This document shows, piece after piece, positions 17,229 to 24,428 of a DNA stretch of 49,666 nucleotides. The stretch lies in the NCBI GenBank assembly GCA_910585275.1, contig CAJUCW010000028.1, forward strand, positions 1-49,666, written 5' to 3'. The stretch is from an uncultured Muribaculaceae bacterium (GTDB taxonomy: Bacteria; Bacteroidota; Bacteroidia; Bacteroidales; Muribaculaceae). Position numbers and translations under genes: made by a program. Each line of letters opens with the position of its first letter. Position 1 is the first letter of the stretch. The notes beneath the pieces were generated by a model. That model was not told the DNA's origin. It did no database searches and saw only the letters and a program-made list of their open reading frames with translations.

Positions 17229-18542
17229 TTACTTTCCGGTGTGTTTTCTCACCACCTCCAGGGTGGTGGAATCGGTGGCGAACACCGAATTCAAGCCCTG
17301 GTCTTCCTGTGCGGGGTCGCCGCTATAGTCGTCACCCGGTTGCCAGCTGCGGTGCGCCGGGGAGGCATTGCCGCCCCAACCCCAGAAATTGAGGCCCGCC
17401 ACTTTTCCTTTGCCGTCGCCCACCATCTCCATTACATAGTCGTAATATTCGTCGCGGGCCGTGACAGGACTTCCCTTCTCTATTGCCATTGCGTCGCGGG
17501 GGAATCCGAATTCCTCTATCACTATCGGCTTGCCGACGGAGGCGATTGCGTCGAGATGCTCCTTAATATAGTCTGCGCTGTTCCGTTTCGCCACCGGCAG
17601 ACTGTCGGTGAGGGTTTCAGGCGACACCCAGCCCCAGTTATATGGCCAGATATGTATGTTGGCATAATCCACCTCGGGATAACTGTGGATTTTCTTCCAG
17701 AGGTCAAGGTCTTGCTCGCAACCGTGTTTTCCTTCGCTCCCGGTGCTCACCAGATGGTTGGGGTCAATCTCCTTTATAGCTTTCGCGGTGGCTTGTATCC
17801 ACTCGGCGAACGGTTCCTTACCTTCTTCGCTGAACGCTCTCGGCTCGTTGGCTATCTGCCACGACATGATTGCAGGCGATTCTGAATAAGGTTTTCCGGT
17901 GTAGCGGTTGGTGCGTCCCACTATATTTTTTGCATGGGCGATAGCCAATTCTTTTCCCTTTTCCGACTTGGGAAATTTAGCTACAAATTCCATATAGGCG
18001 GGATATCCCGCCTCGCTCGGAAGCGGACAGTCCCCTTCTCCGGCCCATTCGAGATATTGGCCGTAGCCGCCGCTCCATTCCCAGGCGTTGTTGAGATATA
18101 TCACCGCCTTCATATCCCTTTTCTCCATTTCGGAAAGCAGGAAGTCGAGTCCTGCAAGGATTGTGTCGTTATATACGCCCGGGGCGGTCTGGAGTGTAGG
18201 TTCTATATGGGAAGGGAGGCTCACGTTGCCGTCGCCGCCGGCAAGCACACGGAGATTGTCGAGGCCGAGGGCATGTAGGCTGTCAAGTTCTGCGATAAGC
18301 CTTTGGCGGTCGCCGCCACGTCCCTCAGAGCCGAGAATGGCGCCATACCAGAAATTAGTGCCGATAAAAGTATAGACAGAGTCGTTGAGATAAAACTTTC
18401 CGTCTTTCACGGTCACGAAGCCGTCATTAGCATTTTCTACTATATGCTTGCCACCGCCGCACGAGGCAACCGCGCCTGTCGCAGCTAAGGCCATAAGGGT
18501 GATTCCGACACTGTTGCGGACTTTCCTCAGAATCTGTTTCAT
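17229..18542 (-). CDS. GH5 (subfamily 7-like) endo-beta-mannanase, lipoprotein
   Basis: The 437-residue protein has lipobox AVASC (Cys28). The mature enzyme begins with FVTVKDGKFYLNDSVYTFIGTNFWYG, the usual start of GH5_7 mannanases. The barrel carries NLRVLAGGDG, VIYLNNAWEWSGGYGQYLEW, acid/base Glu233 in SWQIANEPR, NIHIWPYNWGW, and the nucleophile in VIEEFGFPRD (Glu344). It probably makes the initial endo-cuts in mannan at the cell surface. It is transcribed toward SusC with a 260-bp AT-rich gap, so it may have its own promoter; a copy of the shared 16-bp motif lies about 294 bp upstream of its start. Confidence 0.94.
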   Translation of the reverse strand: MKQILRKVRNSVGITLMALAATGAVASCGGGKHIVENANDGFVTVKDGKFYLNDSVYTFIGTNFWYGAILGSEGRGGDRQRLIAELDSLHALGLDNLRVLAGGDGNVSLPSHIEPTLQTAPGVYNDTILAGLDFLLSEMEKRDMKAVIYLNNAWEWSGGYGQYLEWAGEGDCPLPSEAGYPAYMEFVAKFPKSEKGKELAIAHAKNIVGRTNRYTGKPYSESPAIMSWQIANEPRAFSEEGKEPFAEWIQATAKAIKEIDPNHLVSTGSEGKHGCEQDLDLWKKIHSYPEVDYANIHIWPYNWGWVSPETLTDSLPVAKRNSADYIKEHLDAIASVGKPIVIEEFGFPRDAMAIEKGSPVTARDEYYDYVMEMVGDGKGKVAGLNFWGWGGNASPAHRSWQPGDDYSGDPAQEDQGLNSVFATDSTTLEVVRKHTGK

Positions 18543-18581
18543 GTCAAGTTGGTATAGGTAGGGGTTAATACTTCTTTTAAA

Positions 18582-18610
18582 TGCGGCATGCCGTGCATCG
18601 ACATACCGCA
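18582..18610 (-). promoter_or_regulatory. Hairpin upstream of GH5 start
   Basis: TGCGGCATG (18582-18590) and CATACCGCA (18602-18610) form a 9-bp stem with one mismatch. The inner 18584-18593 is itself the perfect palindrome CGGCATGCCG. It lies 40 bp upstream of the GH5 start codon and would be in the mRNA leader. Confidence 0.35.
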
Positions 18611-18691
18611 GGGGGTGGGAACAATCTTTATTACCTTAATAATTTCTACCTGTCGGATTACCAAACTAACTTCTTACTGTCCAATCTACAC

Positions 18692-18760
18692 TGTTGCAAA
18701 ACCTTGCATCTTGTAGGGACATACCTCCGCATATCTCCATATCAAAAGGTTTTTGCAACA
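18692..18760. repeat. Inverted repeat enclosing a decayed REP half
   Basis: TGTTGCAAAACCTT (18692-18705) and AAGGTTTTTGCAACA (18746-18760) are reverse complements except for one extra base. Between them lies TGTAGGGACATACCTCCGCAT, a degenerate left half of the REPIN-like repeat found elsewhere in the window. Confidence 0.55.
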
Positions 18761-18835
18761 CTATCTTGATTTCGGGAGCGAATTTAGAATGAATAATCCT
18801 CTTATCCAAAGAATGGTACGGTTCCACCAAATTAA

Positions 18836-18851
18836 AGATAAAATAGTATCA
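18836..18851 (-). promoter_or_regulatory. Candidate AraC operator upstream of GH5
   Basis: On the minus strand the sequence reads TGATACTATTTTATCT, matching TRATACTATYTTRTCY. It has the same orientation relative to GH5 as the copy before GH36 has to GH36. It is about 294 bp from the start codon, which implies a long leader or action at a distance. Confidence 0.5.
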
Positions 18852-19191
18852 GCATGGATAATAATCACCACTTTGCGTGTATGATTTACACTTATTAAAG
18901 GTGTTGTCCTTTTTTATCGGGTTTTATAAATCAGGGGTCTCTTGCCAGCGGGATGATTGATTCTAATGAGTGTGTCAGGGAGTGTGATTGTCAGATGAAT
19001 CATCAACGGGCTTGCATCACACATAACTGCAAGCGGCATGCCAATATTACATGCCGTCCAAATTATTAAATTTCTTTCACTAAAAAGACACCAATCTATA
19101 AAAAAGACATCAAAATTTTAACCAAGCCCCCACTTCCACTCTTCCTCCTTGTCATTTTGCCAAAAACTCCCCATCTCGCTCCGTCAAAACT

Positions 19192-19259
19192 TTGTTGTGT
19201 TACCGGGCCTTCGGGACCGGTAATCCGCGGGACTCAAGGCCCGGTCGTGCAGTCGGAGC
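19192..19259. repeat. GC-rich hairpin repeat (copy G) after AraC
   Basis: The repeat begins TTGTTGTGTTACCGGGCCTT and ends GTCGGAGC. ACCGGGCCTT (19202-19211) pairs with AAGGCCCGGT (19236-19245). A shorter direct copy lies at 20269-20312, on the other side of the AraC gene. Here it follows the AraC stop codon by 30 bp and could end that transcript. Confidence 0.65.
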
Positions 19260-19287
19260 CTGTCAGCATCCACAACCCTTCACGCGC

Positions 19288-20163
19288 CTACACCAGCTTC
19301 TTGTGCTTCTGATAAAGCTCCCTGAATTCCTTTGGCGAGCATTTCTTCTTTTTCTTGAAAATGCGGTTGAAATTGCTAACGTTGTTGAATCCGCAGTCAT
19401 AGCAGATTTCTGCTATCGAAGTAGTACTGTCCATCAGAGATCGTATTGCCACTCCAAGCCTGAAGTCAATAATATAATCGGAAAACGACCGCCCCGTCCT
19501 CAGTTTGAAAAAGCGGCTGAACGAGGTCGGGGTCATCCCCACGAGCGAAGCCACGTCATTGAGGCGGATTTCCTCCTTATAATGTTTGGAGATATAGTCC
19601 TGCGCTTTCGACACACGCCGGCTGTCACTATGCACCTTCGCCCTTGCAAACGACGAACTTGCCAGCAACCTTCTGCCTCCGTCGTCGGCGAGTTCATGAA
19701 GAATCTGAAGCAGTTCTATCATCTGGTCGAAACCGGAGTCGGCCTTCACGAGCCGCTCGAACCGCGAATAAACCTTCATGATGGCATGCATGGAGAAAGC
19801 CACACCCTTCGAACTCTCGTCGAGCATCTTTCGGATGTCGCTCATCTGATTCTTGTTGAGAAGCACCTCGCCGAATAGGTCGTTGGAGAACTGGATGGTC
19901 ACTTCTCTTATGACCTGGCTCTTGCAGTTGTGCTGTTCCCACGCGTGTTCGATGCCGTGTCCCACGAGACACAGGTCGAAGTCGCCGAGCTCCTCCATAG
20001 AATCGCCCACCACGCGGCGCGCACCCGAGCAGCCTTCCACGAAATTCAGTTCATATTCATTATGATGATGAATCGGAAAATTAAATTCATCCTTTGTCCG
20101 GTCAACGAGATAAAAGCAATCCTTTTCCGAAAGCGGGGTTATTTCAGTAATAATCTTGTTCAT
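19288..20163 (-). CDS. AraC-family transcriptional regulator of the mannan locus
   Basis: The 291-residue protein has an N-terminal cupin-type sensor domain (FPIHHHNEYELNFVEGCSGAR and GHGIEHAWEQ) and a C-terminal double helix-turn-helix domain (residues about 190-285, with LNDVASLVGMTPTSFSRFFK and IAEICYDCGFNNVSNFNRIFKK). It lies between the GH5 gene and the divergent GH36 gene, so it probably senses a manno-oligosaccharide or galactose-containing sugar and activates the locus. I chose the ATG at 20163, because an upstream in-frame start at 20301 would translate the GC-rich hairpin repeat. The gene is bracketed by two copies of that repeat. Ligand and mode of control are inferred. Confidence 0.9.
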   Translation of the reverse strand: MNKIITEITPLSEKDCFYLVDRTKDEFNFPIHHHNEYELNFVEGCSGARRVVGDSMEELGDFDLCLVGHGIEHAWEQHNCKSQVIREVTIQFSNDLFGEVLLNKNQMSDIRKMLDESSKGVAFSMHAIMKVYSRFERLVKADSGFDQMIELLQILHELADDGGRRLLASSSFARAKVHSDSRRVSKAQDYISKHYKEEIRLNDVASLVGMTPTSFSRFFKLRTGRSFSDYIIDFRLGVAIRSLMDSTTSIAEICYDCGFNNVSNFNRIFKKKKKCSPKEFRELYQKHKKLV

Positions 20164-20268
20164 GGTTCCAGTTTCAAGGTGTAATATCTTAAAAACGGTC
20201 TCTCCTCCCGCTTTGTTGTAAAATACCTCCCCAAAACCGCAAGCCCTCCCCCTCTCCGCGCCGAAGCC

Positions 20269-20312
20269 TTGTTGTGTTACCGGGCCTTGGGGCCCGGTCA
20301 TGCTGTCGGAGC
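20269..20312. repeat. GC-rich hairpin repeat (copy H) before AraC
   Basis: This is a direct, shorter copy of the repeat at 19192-19259. It shares TTGTTGTGTTACCGGGCCTT and the end GTCGGAGC, with an internal deletion. ACCGGGCC (20279-20286) and GGCCCGGT (20291-20298) form a perfect 8-bp stem with loop TTGG. Confidence 0.65.
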
Positions 20313-20330
20313 AATCAGCGAGCCCCTGGA

Positions 20331-20346
20331 TAATACTATCTTATCC
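20331..20346 (+). promoter_or_regulatory. Candidate AraC operator upstream of GH36
   Basis: TAATACTATCTTATCC matches TRATACTATYTTRTCY and lies within the dyad GGATAA-N7-TTATCC (20328-20346). It is 26 bp upstream of the -33 element of the GH36 promoter, a suitable activator position. Confidence 0.55.
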
Positions 20347-20372
20347 GATTATGCCAATTCCCCGCCCTTTCC

Positions 20373-20403
20373 TTTGCCTTTATCGCATTATATTATAATT
20401 TTG
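20373..20403 (+). promoter_or_regulatory. Promoter of the GH36 alpha-galactosidase gene
   Basis: TTTG at 20373-20376, a 19-bp spacer and TAATTTTG at 20396-20403 match the Bacteroidetes -33/-7 consensus. The predicted transcript starts near 20410, about 29 nt before the ATG. Confidence 0.85.
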
Positions 20404-20438
20404 TACAAGAATCAAAAATATCATAACAACCATACCTC

Positions 20439-22673
20439 ATGAAAACCCGAAAACAGCTCTCTTTATCACGGTGGCTGCCGGCAATGTCACTCACCGCTTG
20501 CGCTTTTGTCTTACCGTGTTTCAATGTTTACGCCGAGAAAATTCATGTATCCACCCCCTCCACTTCGCTCGTGCTCGACGGAGAGAAGGGGGGCGCGCTC
20601 AATTTCCTTTACTACGGATCCGCGCTTTCTCCTGCCGAAATCGAATCGCTCGGCAATTCAGGCACCAAGGCCCTCAACGCTTTCCCTTTCTACGGCAACT
20701 TTCCCGAACATGAATCGGCGATGGCGCTAACCCATGCCGATGGCAACATGACAATGGACATGGCTGTAGAAGGAATCGAAAAGACTTCAGCCGACGGCGC
20801 GGAAACCACTACCGTCACCCTCCGAGACAAGGCTTACCCCCTCACCGTCAAACTCAACTACAAGACCTACCCGGGCGAAGACGTAATTGAAACCTGGACC
20901 GAAACCTTCAACGGCGAGAACAAACCGGTAACCCTCACCCAGTTCTCTTCCGGCTACCTCCCCATCCGCTTCGGCGATGTCTGGCTTTCCTCACTCTATG
21001 GCGCATGGGCCAACGAGGCTAAAGTGGAAACCGAACCCCTCACCCGTGGTATGAAGGTAATCAAAAATAAAGACGGTGTGCGCAACTCCCACACGGCCCA
21101 CGGCGAAGTGATGATTTCGCTCGACGGCAAACCCCGCGAGAACGACGGCAGGGTCATCGGGGCTGCACTCGCATATAGCGGCAACTATAAACTCCGCTTC
21201 GACACAGACGAGAGCGACTACCATCACTTCTTCGCCGGAATCAACGAGGAAAATTCCGCCTACCGACTGAAAAAAGGGGAATCGTTCGTCACCCCCGTCC
21301 TCGCCCTCACATTCTCCGACGAAGGTCTGAGCGGTGCGAGCCGCAATTTCCACAAATGGGGACGCAACCATAAGATTGCTCACGGCACCGAGCTTCGCAA
21401 GGTGCTCCTCAACAGCTGGGAGGGCGTGTATTTCGACATCAACGAGCAGGGCATGGAGCAGATGATGAAAGACATCGCTTCCATGGGCGGCGAACTCTTC
21501 GTTATGGACGACGGATGGTTCGGCCATAAGTATCCCCGCGACAACGACTCCACCTCCCTTGGCGACTGGGTGGTAGATACCAACAAACTTCCCGGCGGAA
21601 TCCAGGGGCTCATCGATGCCGCAGACCGCAACGGCATCCGATTCGGCATCTGGATTGAGCCGGAGATGGTCAATTCAGTGTCTGAACTTTATGAGAAGCA
21701 TCCGGAATACGTGATAAAGGCTGCCAAACGCCAGCCGGTGATGGGGCGCGGTGGCACGCAGATGGTGCTCGACCTCGCCAACCCGAAGGTGCAGGACATC
21801 GTCTTCGAGGTGGTCGATACCCTACTCACCAAATATCCGAAAATCAACTATATCAAATGGGATGCCAACGCCCCGATCATGCAGCACGGTTCGCAATATC
21901 TCACCGCCGACAACCAGAGCCACCTCTACATCGACTATCACAAAGGCTTCGCTAAAGTGCTCGACCGCATCCGCGCAAAATACCCCGACGTGACTATCCA
22001 GGCCTGCGCTTCGGGCGGCGGCCGCGCCAACTACGGCGTGCTCCCCTGGTTCGACGAATTCTGGGTGAGCGACAACACCGACGCCCTCCAGAGGATTTAT
22101 ATGCAATGGGGCACGAGCTACTTCTTCCCGCCGGTGGTGATGGCTTCGCATATCAGTGCGGCTCCCAACCACCAGACCTTCCGCACAATCCCGTTGAAAT
22201 ATAGGATTGACGTGGCAATGAGCGGACGTCTCGGCATGGAGATACAGCCAAAAAACATGACGGAAGATGAAGTTGCCCTTTGCAAAAAAGCCATCGCGGA
22301 GTATAAAGAAATCCGCAACGTGGTGCAGCTGGGCGACATCTACCGTCTCCTCTCCCCCTACGACAAGAAAGGCGCGGCTTCGCTGATGATGGTAGCTCCC
22401 GACAAGGACGAAGCGGTGTTCTATTGGTGGAAGACCGAATCGTTCGTCAACCAGCACCTTCCCCGAATACCCATGGCGGGTCTTGACCCCGACAAAACAT
22501 ACGTCATAACGGAACTGAACCGCATCGACAATACTCCCCTCCCCTGCGAAGGGAAAGAATTCACAGGCAAGTTCCTTATGGACAACGGCCTTGAGATGCC
22601 ACTCGATCACAACGTAGATTATCACAAACGCAATGACTATGCCTCCCGCGTGCTCCGTCTCCGCGCCAAGTAA
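20439..22673 (+). CDS. GH36 alpha-galactosidase
   Basis: The 744-residue enzyme has a signal peptide probably cut after NVYA (residue 32), placing it in the periplasm. An N-terminal beta-supersandwich precedes the TIM barrel with LFVMDDGWFG, FGIWIEPEMVN, nucleophile Asp475 in YIKWDAN, CASGGGRANYG, and the acid/base motif WVSDNTDA (Asp545 in that motif). Length and motifs fit the GH36 alpha-galactosidases of Bacteroidetes. It would remove alpha-1,6-galactose from galactomannan oligosaccharides so that mannanase and epimerase can act. It is divergent from AraC with its own consensus promoter and upstream motif. Confidence 0.96.
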   Translation: MKTRKQLSLSRWLPAMSLTACAFVLPCFNVYAEKIHVSTPSTSLVLDGEKGGALNFLYYGSALSPAEIESLGNSGTKALNAFPFYGNFPEHESAMALTHADGNMTMDMAVEGIEKTSADGAETTTVTLRDKAYPLTVKLNYKTYPGEDVIETWTETFNGENKPVTLTQFSSGYLPIRFGDVWLSSLYGAWANEAKVETEPLTRGMKVIKNKDGVRNSHTAHGEVMISLDGKPRENDGRVIGAALAYSGNYKLRFDTDESDYHHFFAGINEENSAYRLKKGESFVTPVLALTFSDEGLSGASRNFHKWGRNHKIAHGTELRKVLLNSWEGVYFDINEQGMEQMMKDIASMGGELFVMDDGWFGHKYPRDNDSTSLGDWVVDTNKLPGGIQGLIDAADRNGIRFGIWIEPEMVNSVSELYEKHPEYVIKAAKRQPVMGRGGTQMVLDLANPKVQDIVFEVVDTLLTKYPKINYIKWDANAPIMQHGSQYLTADNQSHLYIDYHKGFAKVLDRIRAKYPDVTIQACASGGGRANYGVLPWFDEFWVSDNTDALQRIYMQWGTSYFFPPVVMASHISAAPNHQTFRTIPLKYRIDVAMSGRLGMEIQPKNMTEDEVALCKKAIAEYKEIRNVVQLGDIYRLLSPYDKKGAASLMMVAPDKDEAVFYWWKTESFVNQHLPRIPMAGLDPDKTYVITELNRIDNTPLPCEGKEFTGKFLMDNGLEMPLDHNVDYHKRNDYASRVLRLRAK

Positions 22674-22735
22674 CCAAGTTAGCAGCCTTTAGTCTTTAGT
22701 CGGCAGTCTTTAGTCGCCGGCAAGCTATCGAATCG

Positions 22736-22818
22736 GCACCTACGACAAACCGGAACATCCGGAAATCCAGAGTTTTTATAATTCTGAATTCCCCGATGTT
22801 CCGGTTTGTCGCAGGTGC
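22736..22818. terminator. Long stem-loop between convergent genes
   Basis: Arms 22736-22759 and 22795-22818 are reverse complements over 24 bp with a single mismatch (core GACAAACCGGAACATC). An AT-rich centre holds CAGAG...TTCTG. The element separates convergent GH36 and transglutaminase-fold genes and could end transcription from both sides. It may also be a REP-type repeat of a different family. A short tandem of CTTTAGTC lies just to its left (22687-22714). Confidence 0.6.
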
Positions 22819-22835
22819 AAGTCCGCAAGAGCCTG

Positions 22836-24428
22836 CTATCTTTCCGGATAGGAAAGATCCACGCTCGGCTCCACGTCGAGGAAGCGGTTCATGCATTGAC
22901 CCGTCGGCGCACCGAGATACGTCGGGTCGGAAATGAAAAATTTCCTTCCGTCGTTCCAATAATGCGCAGTTCCGCCCCACACCTTGTCGGCCTTCAGCGA
23001 CGCCGCCTCATGGCCCGGATAAGCAATCAGCTGTGACTCAAGCCCGAATGCGTTCCAAAGCAGATAACTGTAGAACACGGCCCTGTCTTCGCAGTCGCTT
23101 TTCGGGTAATAAAGACATTCCTCAAAGAAATACGGCTTCTCAAAACCGTGGAATTCGTCATCTACCTGATAAGGGAACGAGAACTGTATCATCGCCAAAA
23201 GCTTGTCTGCCGCTTTAAGAGGGTCCATATCGCCAAGCTGAGCGCGCAACTGCTTCACGACGTCTTCCCTCACTTCCGGGGAAATCATCGACGCACCGAA
23301 ACCACCCGTGTCCATCTGCGGATAGCGGTAGAGCATCGGCATCACGTTCTCGTTGAGTTCCCCCTCTATCTTCAGGCCCTCGTGCTCGAAAGAATAATGA
23401 TAAGGCTTTTCGGGCAATCTCAAGCCGTCTAAACGGAGCGAAAGCGATTTCCCTTGCTCCGCATTGTCGGGAAGGTAAGGCGACGAAAGGCCCATACGTT
23501 TCACCATCTCACGACCGGGGGCCGAGAAAACATAATACTGCTTTCCGAGTTTCAACCCGGAACGCCCGTAAATCTTCTCCTCGAACGGCAGCAATATGAA
23601 AGGGTTGGAATTGTCGTCCATGGCAAGGCGCACGCCGAAGCCCATGTGGGTCAGCACATAATGGGTGGCCGACATCTTCGAGGCATCGTTGGCTTCGGGA
23701 AATTTCTGGTCGATGTAGGAGAACAGCAACTCAAACATCAGATAGTCGCTAAGTCCGCACACCTTCTGAAGCCCCTCGATGCCGGGAATCACCTTGTCGG
23801 CCACCCCCTGGGCCACCAACGCCTCCCACTGGCGGGCATAGTCGGCGGTCGATGTCACCTCCTGCGAAATCGCGAAATCTATCGCCGGCATGGCGAACCT
23901 GATTCCATAGAAATTGAACAAATCCCCGTCGGCATGGTCCGAGAAACCGTCGGTAGTCACGATGTCGCCCTTTCCGGATAAGGAAGGAATGCTGTCGGTA
24001 GGCGCAACCGCCGTTTCAGCCATCGGAGCCGATTTATAAAGCTTCCCTGCACCACGCATCCATTTCATAAGGTCGGGCATGTCGTTTATCTCCTGCATTG
24101 GGCGCTTGCCGAGCAGAAAACCCATCGACGAAAGCATCTCCTTGCGCTGTTCCTCGCCTTCGTCGGCATTCAGTTCCGCCACGGGCATCGCCCCCGGCTT
24201 CGGTTCGCTGAACTTACTCTCGGCTTCGAGGCTTTCATATTCGTGCCACTCTCCGGCAAGGAAATCGGCATAATGTTCCAGAATCCTGCTCTTGAACGAA
24301 TCATAATCTTCCATCAGACCGCGGCGGAATTTCTCGAATCCCGCCGGAGCCTGGGGAAAAGCGGCAGTCATGGCCGACATGGCCATGACTGCAAAAGTTA
24401 TATTTCTGTGTAGTTTCATATTCATCAT
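22836..24428 (-). CDS. Exported transglutaminase-fold protein
   Basis: The 530-residue protein has a signal peptide and a short conserved start QAPAGFEKFRRGLMEDYDSFKSRILEHYADFLAGEWHEYE, shared with the protein at 41214-42962. The C-terminal 100 residues carry a transglutaminase-like Cys-His-Asp set: DCEDRAVFYSYLLWNAFG (Cys446), YPGHEAAS (His473), and FISDPTYLG (Asp501). A second His in TAHYW (488) is absent in the paralogue. Such folds act as cysteine proteases or amide-transfer enzymes; the substrate is unknown. It overlaps the stop of the upstream LPP20-like gene by 4 bp (ATGA), so the two are translationally coupled. I do not recognise a named family beyond the fold. Confidence 0.7.
   Translation of the reverse strand: MMNMKLHRNITFAVMAMSAMTAAFPQAPAGFEKFRRGLMEDYDSFKSRILEHYADFLAGEWHEYESLEAESKFSEPKPGAMPVAELNADEGEEQRKEMLSSMGFLLGKRPMQEINDMPDLMKWMRGAGKLYKSAPMAETAVAPTDSIPSLSGKGDIVTTDGFSDHADGDLFNFYGIRFAMPAIDFAISQEVTSTADYARQWEALVAQGVADKVIPGIEGLQKVCGLSDYLMFELLFSYIDQKFPEANDASKMSATHYVLTHMGFGVRLAMDDNSNPFILLPFEEKIYGRSGLKLGKQYYVFSAPGREMVKRMGLSSPYLPDNAEQGKSLSLRLDGLRLPEKPYHYSFEHEGLKIEGELNENVMPMLYRYPQMDTGGFGASMISPEVREDVVKQLRAQLGDMDPLKAADKLLAMIQFSFPYQVDDEFHGFEKPYFFEECLYYPKSDCEDRAVFYSYLLWNAFGLESQLIAYPGHEAASLKADKVWGGTAHYWNDGRKFFISDPTYLGAPTGQCMNRFLDVEPSVDLSYPER

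Larger units (their letters stand above)
18543..19287. other. 745-bp non-coding interval between AraC and GH5 genes
   Basis: I see no credible gene here. The interval holds a palindrome near the GH5 start (18582-18610), an inverted repeat around a decayed REP half (18692-18760), the 16-bp motif (18836-18851), small dyads GTGTA-N5-TACAC (18877-18891) and CGGCATG-N9-CATGCCG (19034-19056), and a GC-rich hairpin repeat (19192-19259). No consensus -33/-7 pair for GH5 is visible. A small RNA cannot be excluded. Confidence 0.6.

Noticed and set aside
20164..20301. Upstream extension of the AraC frame to 20301
   Set aside because: The extra residues translate the GC-rich hairpin repeat; the sensor domain begins at MNKIITEI.
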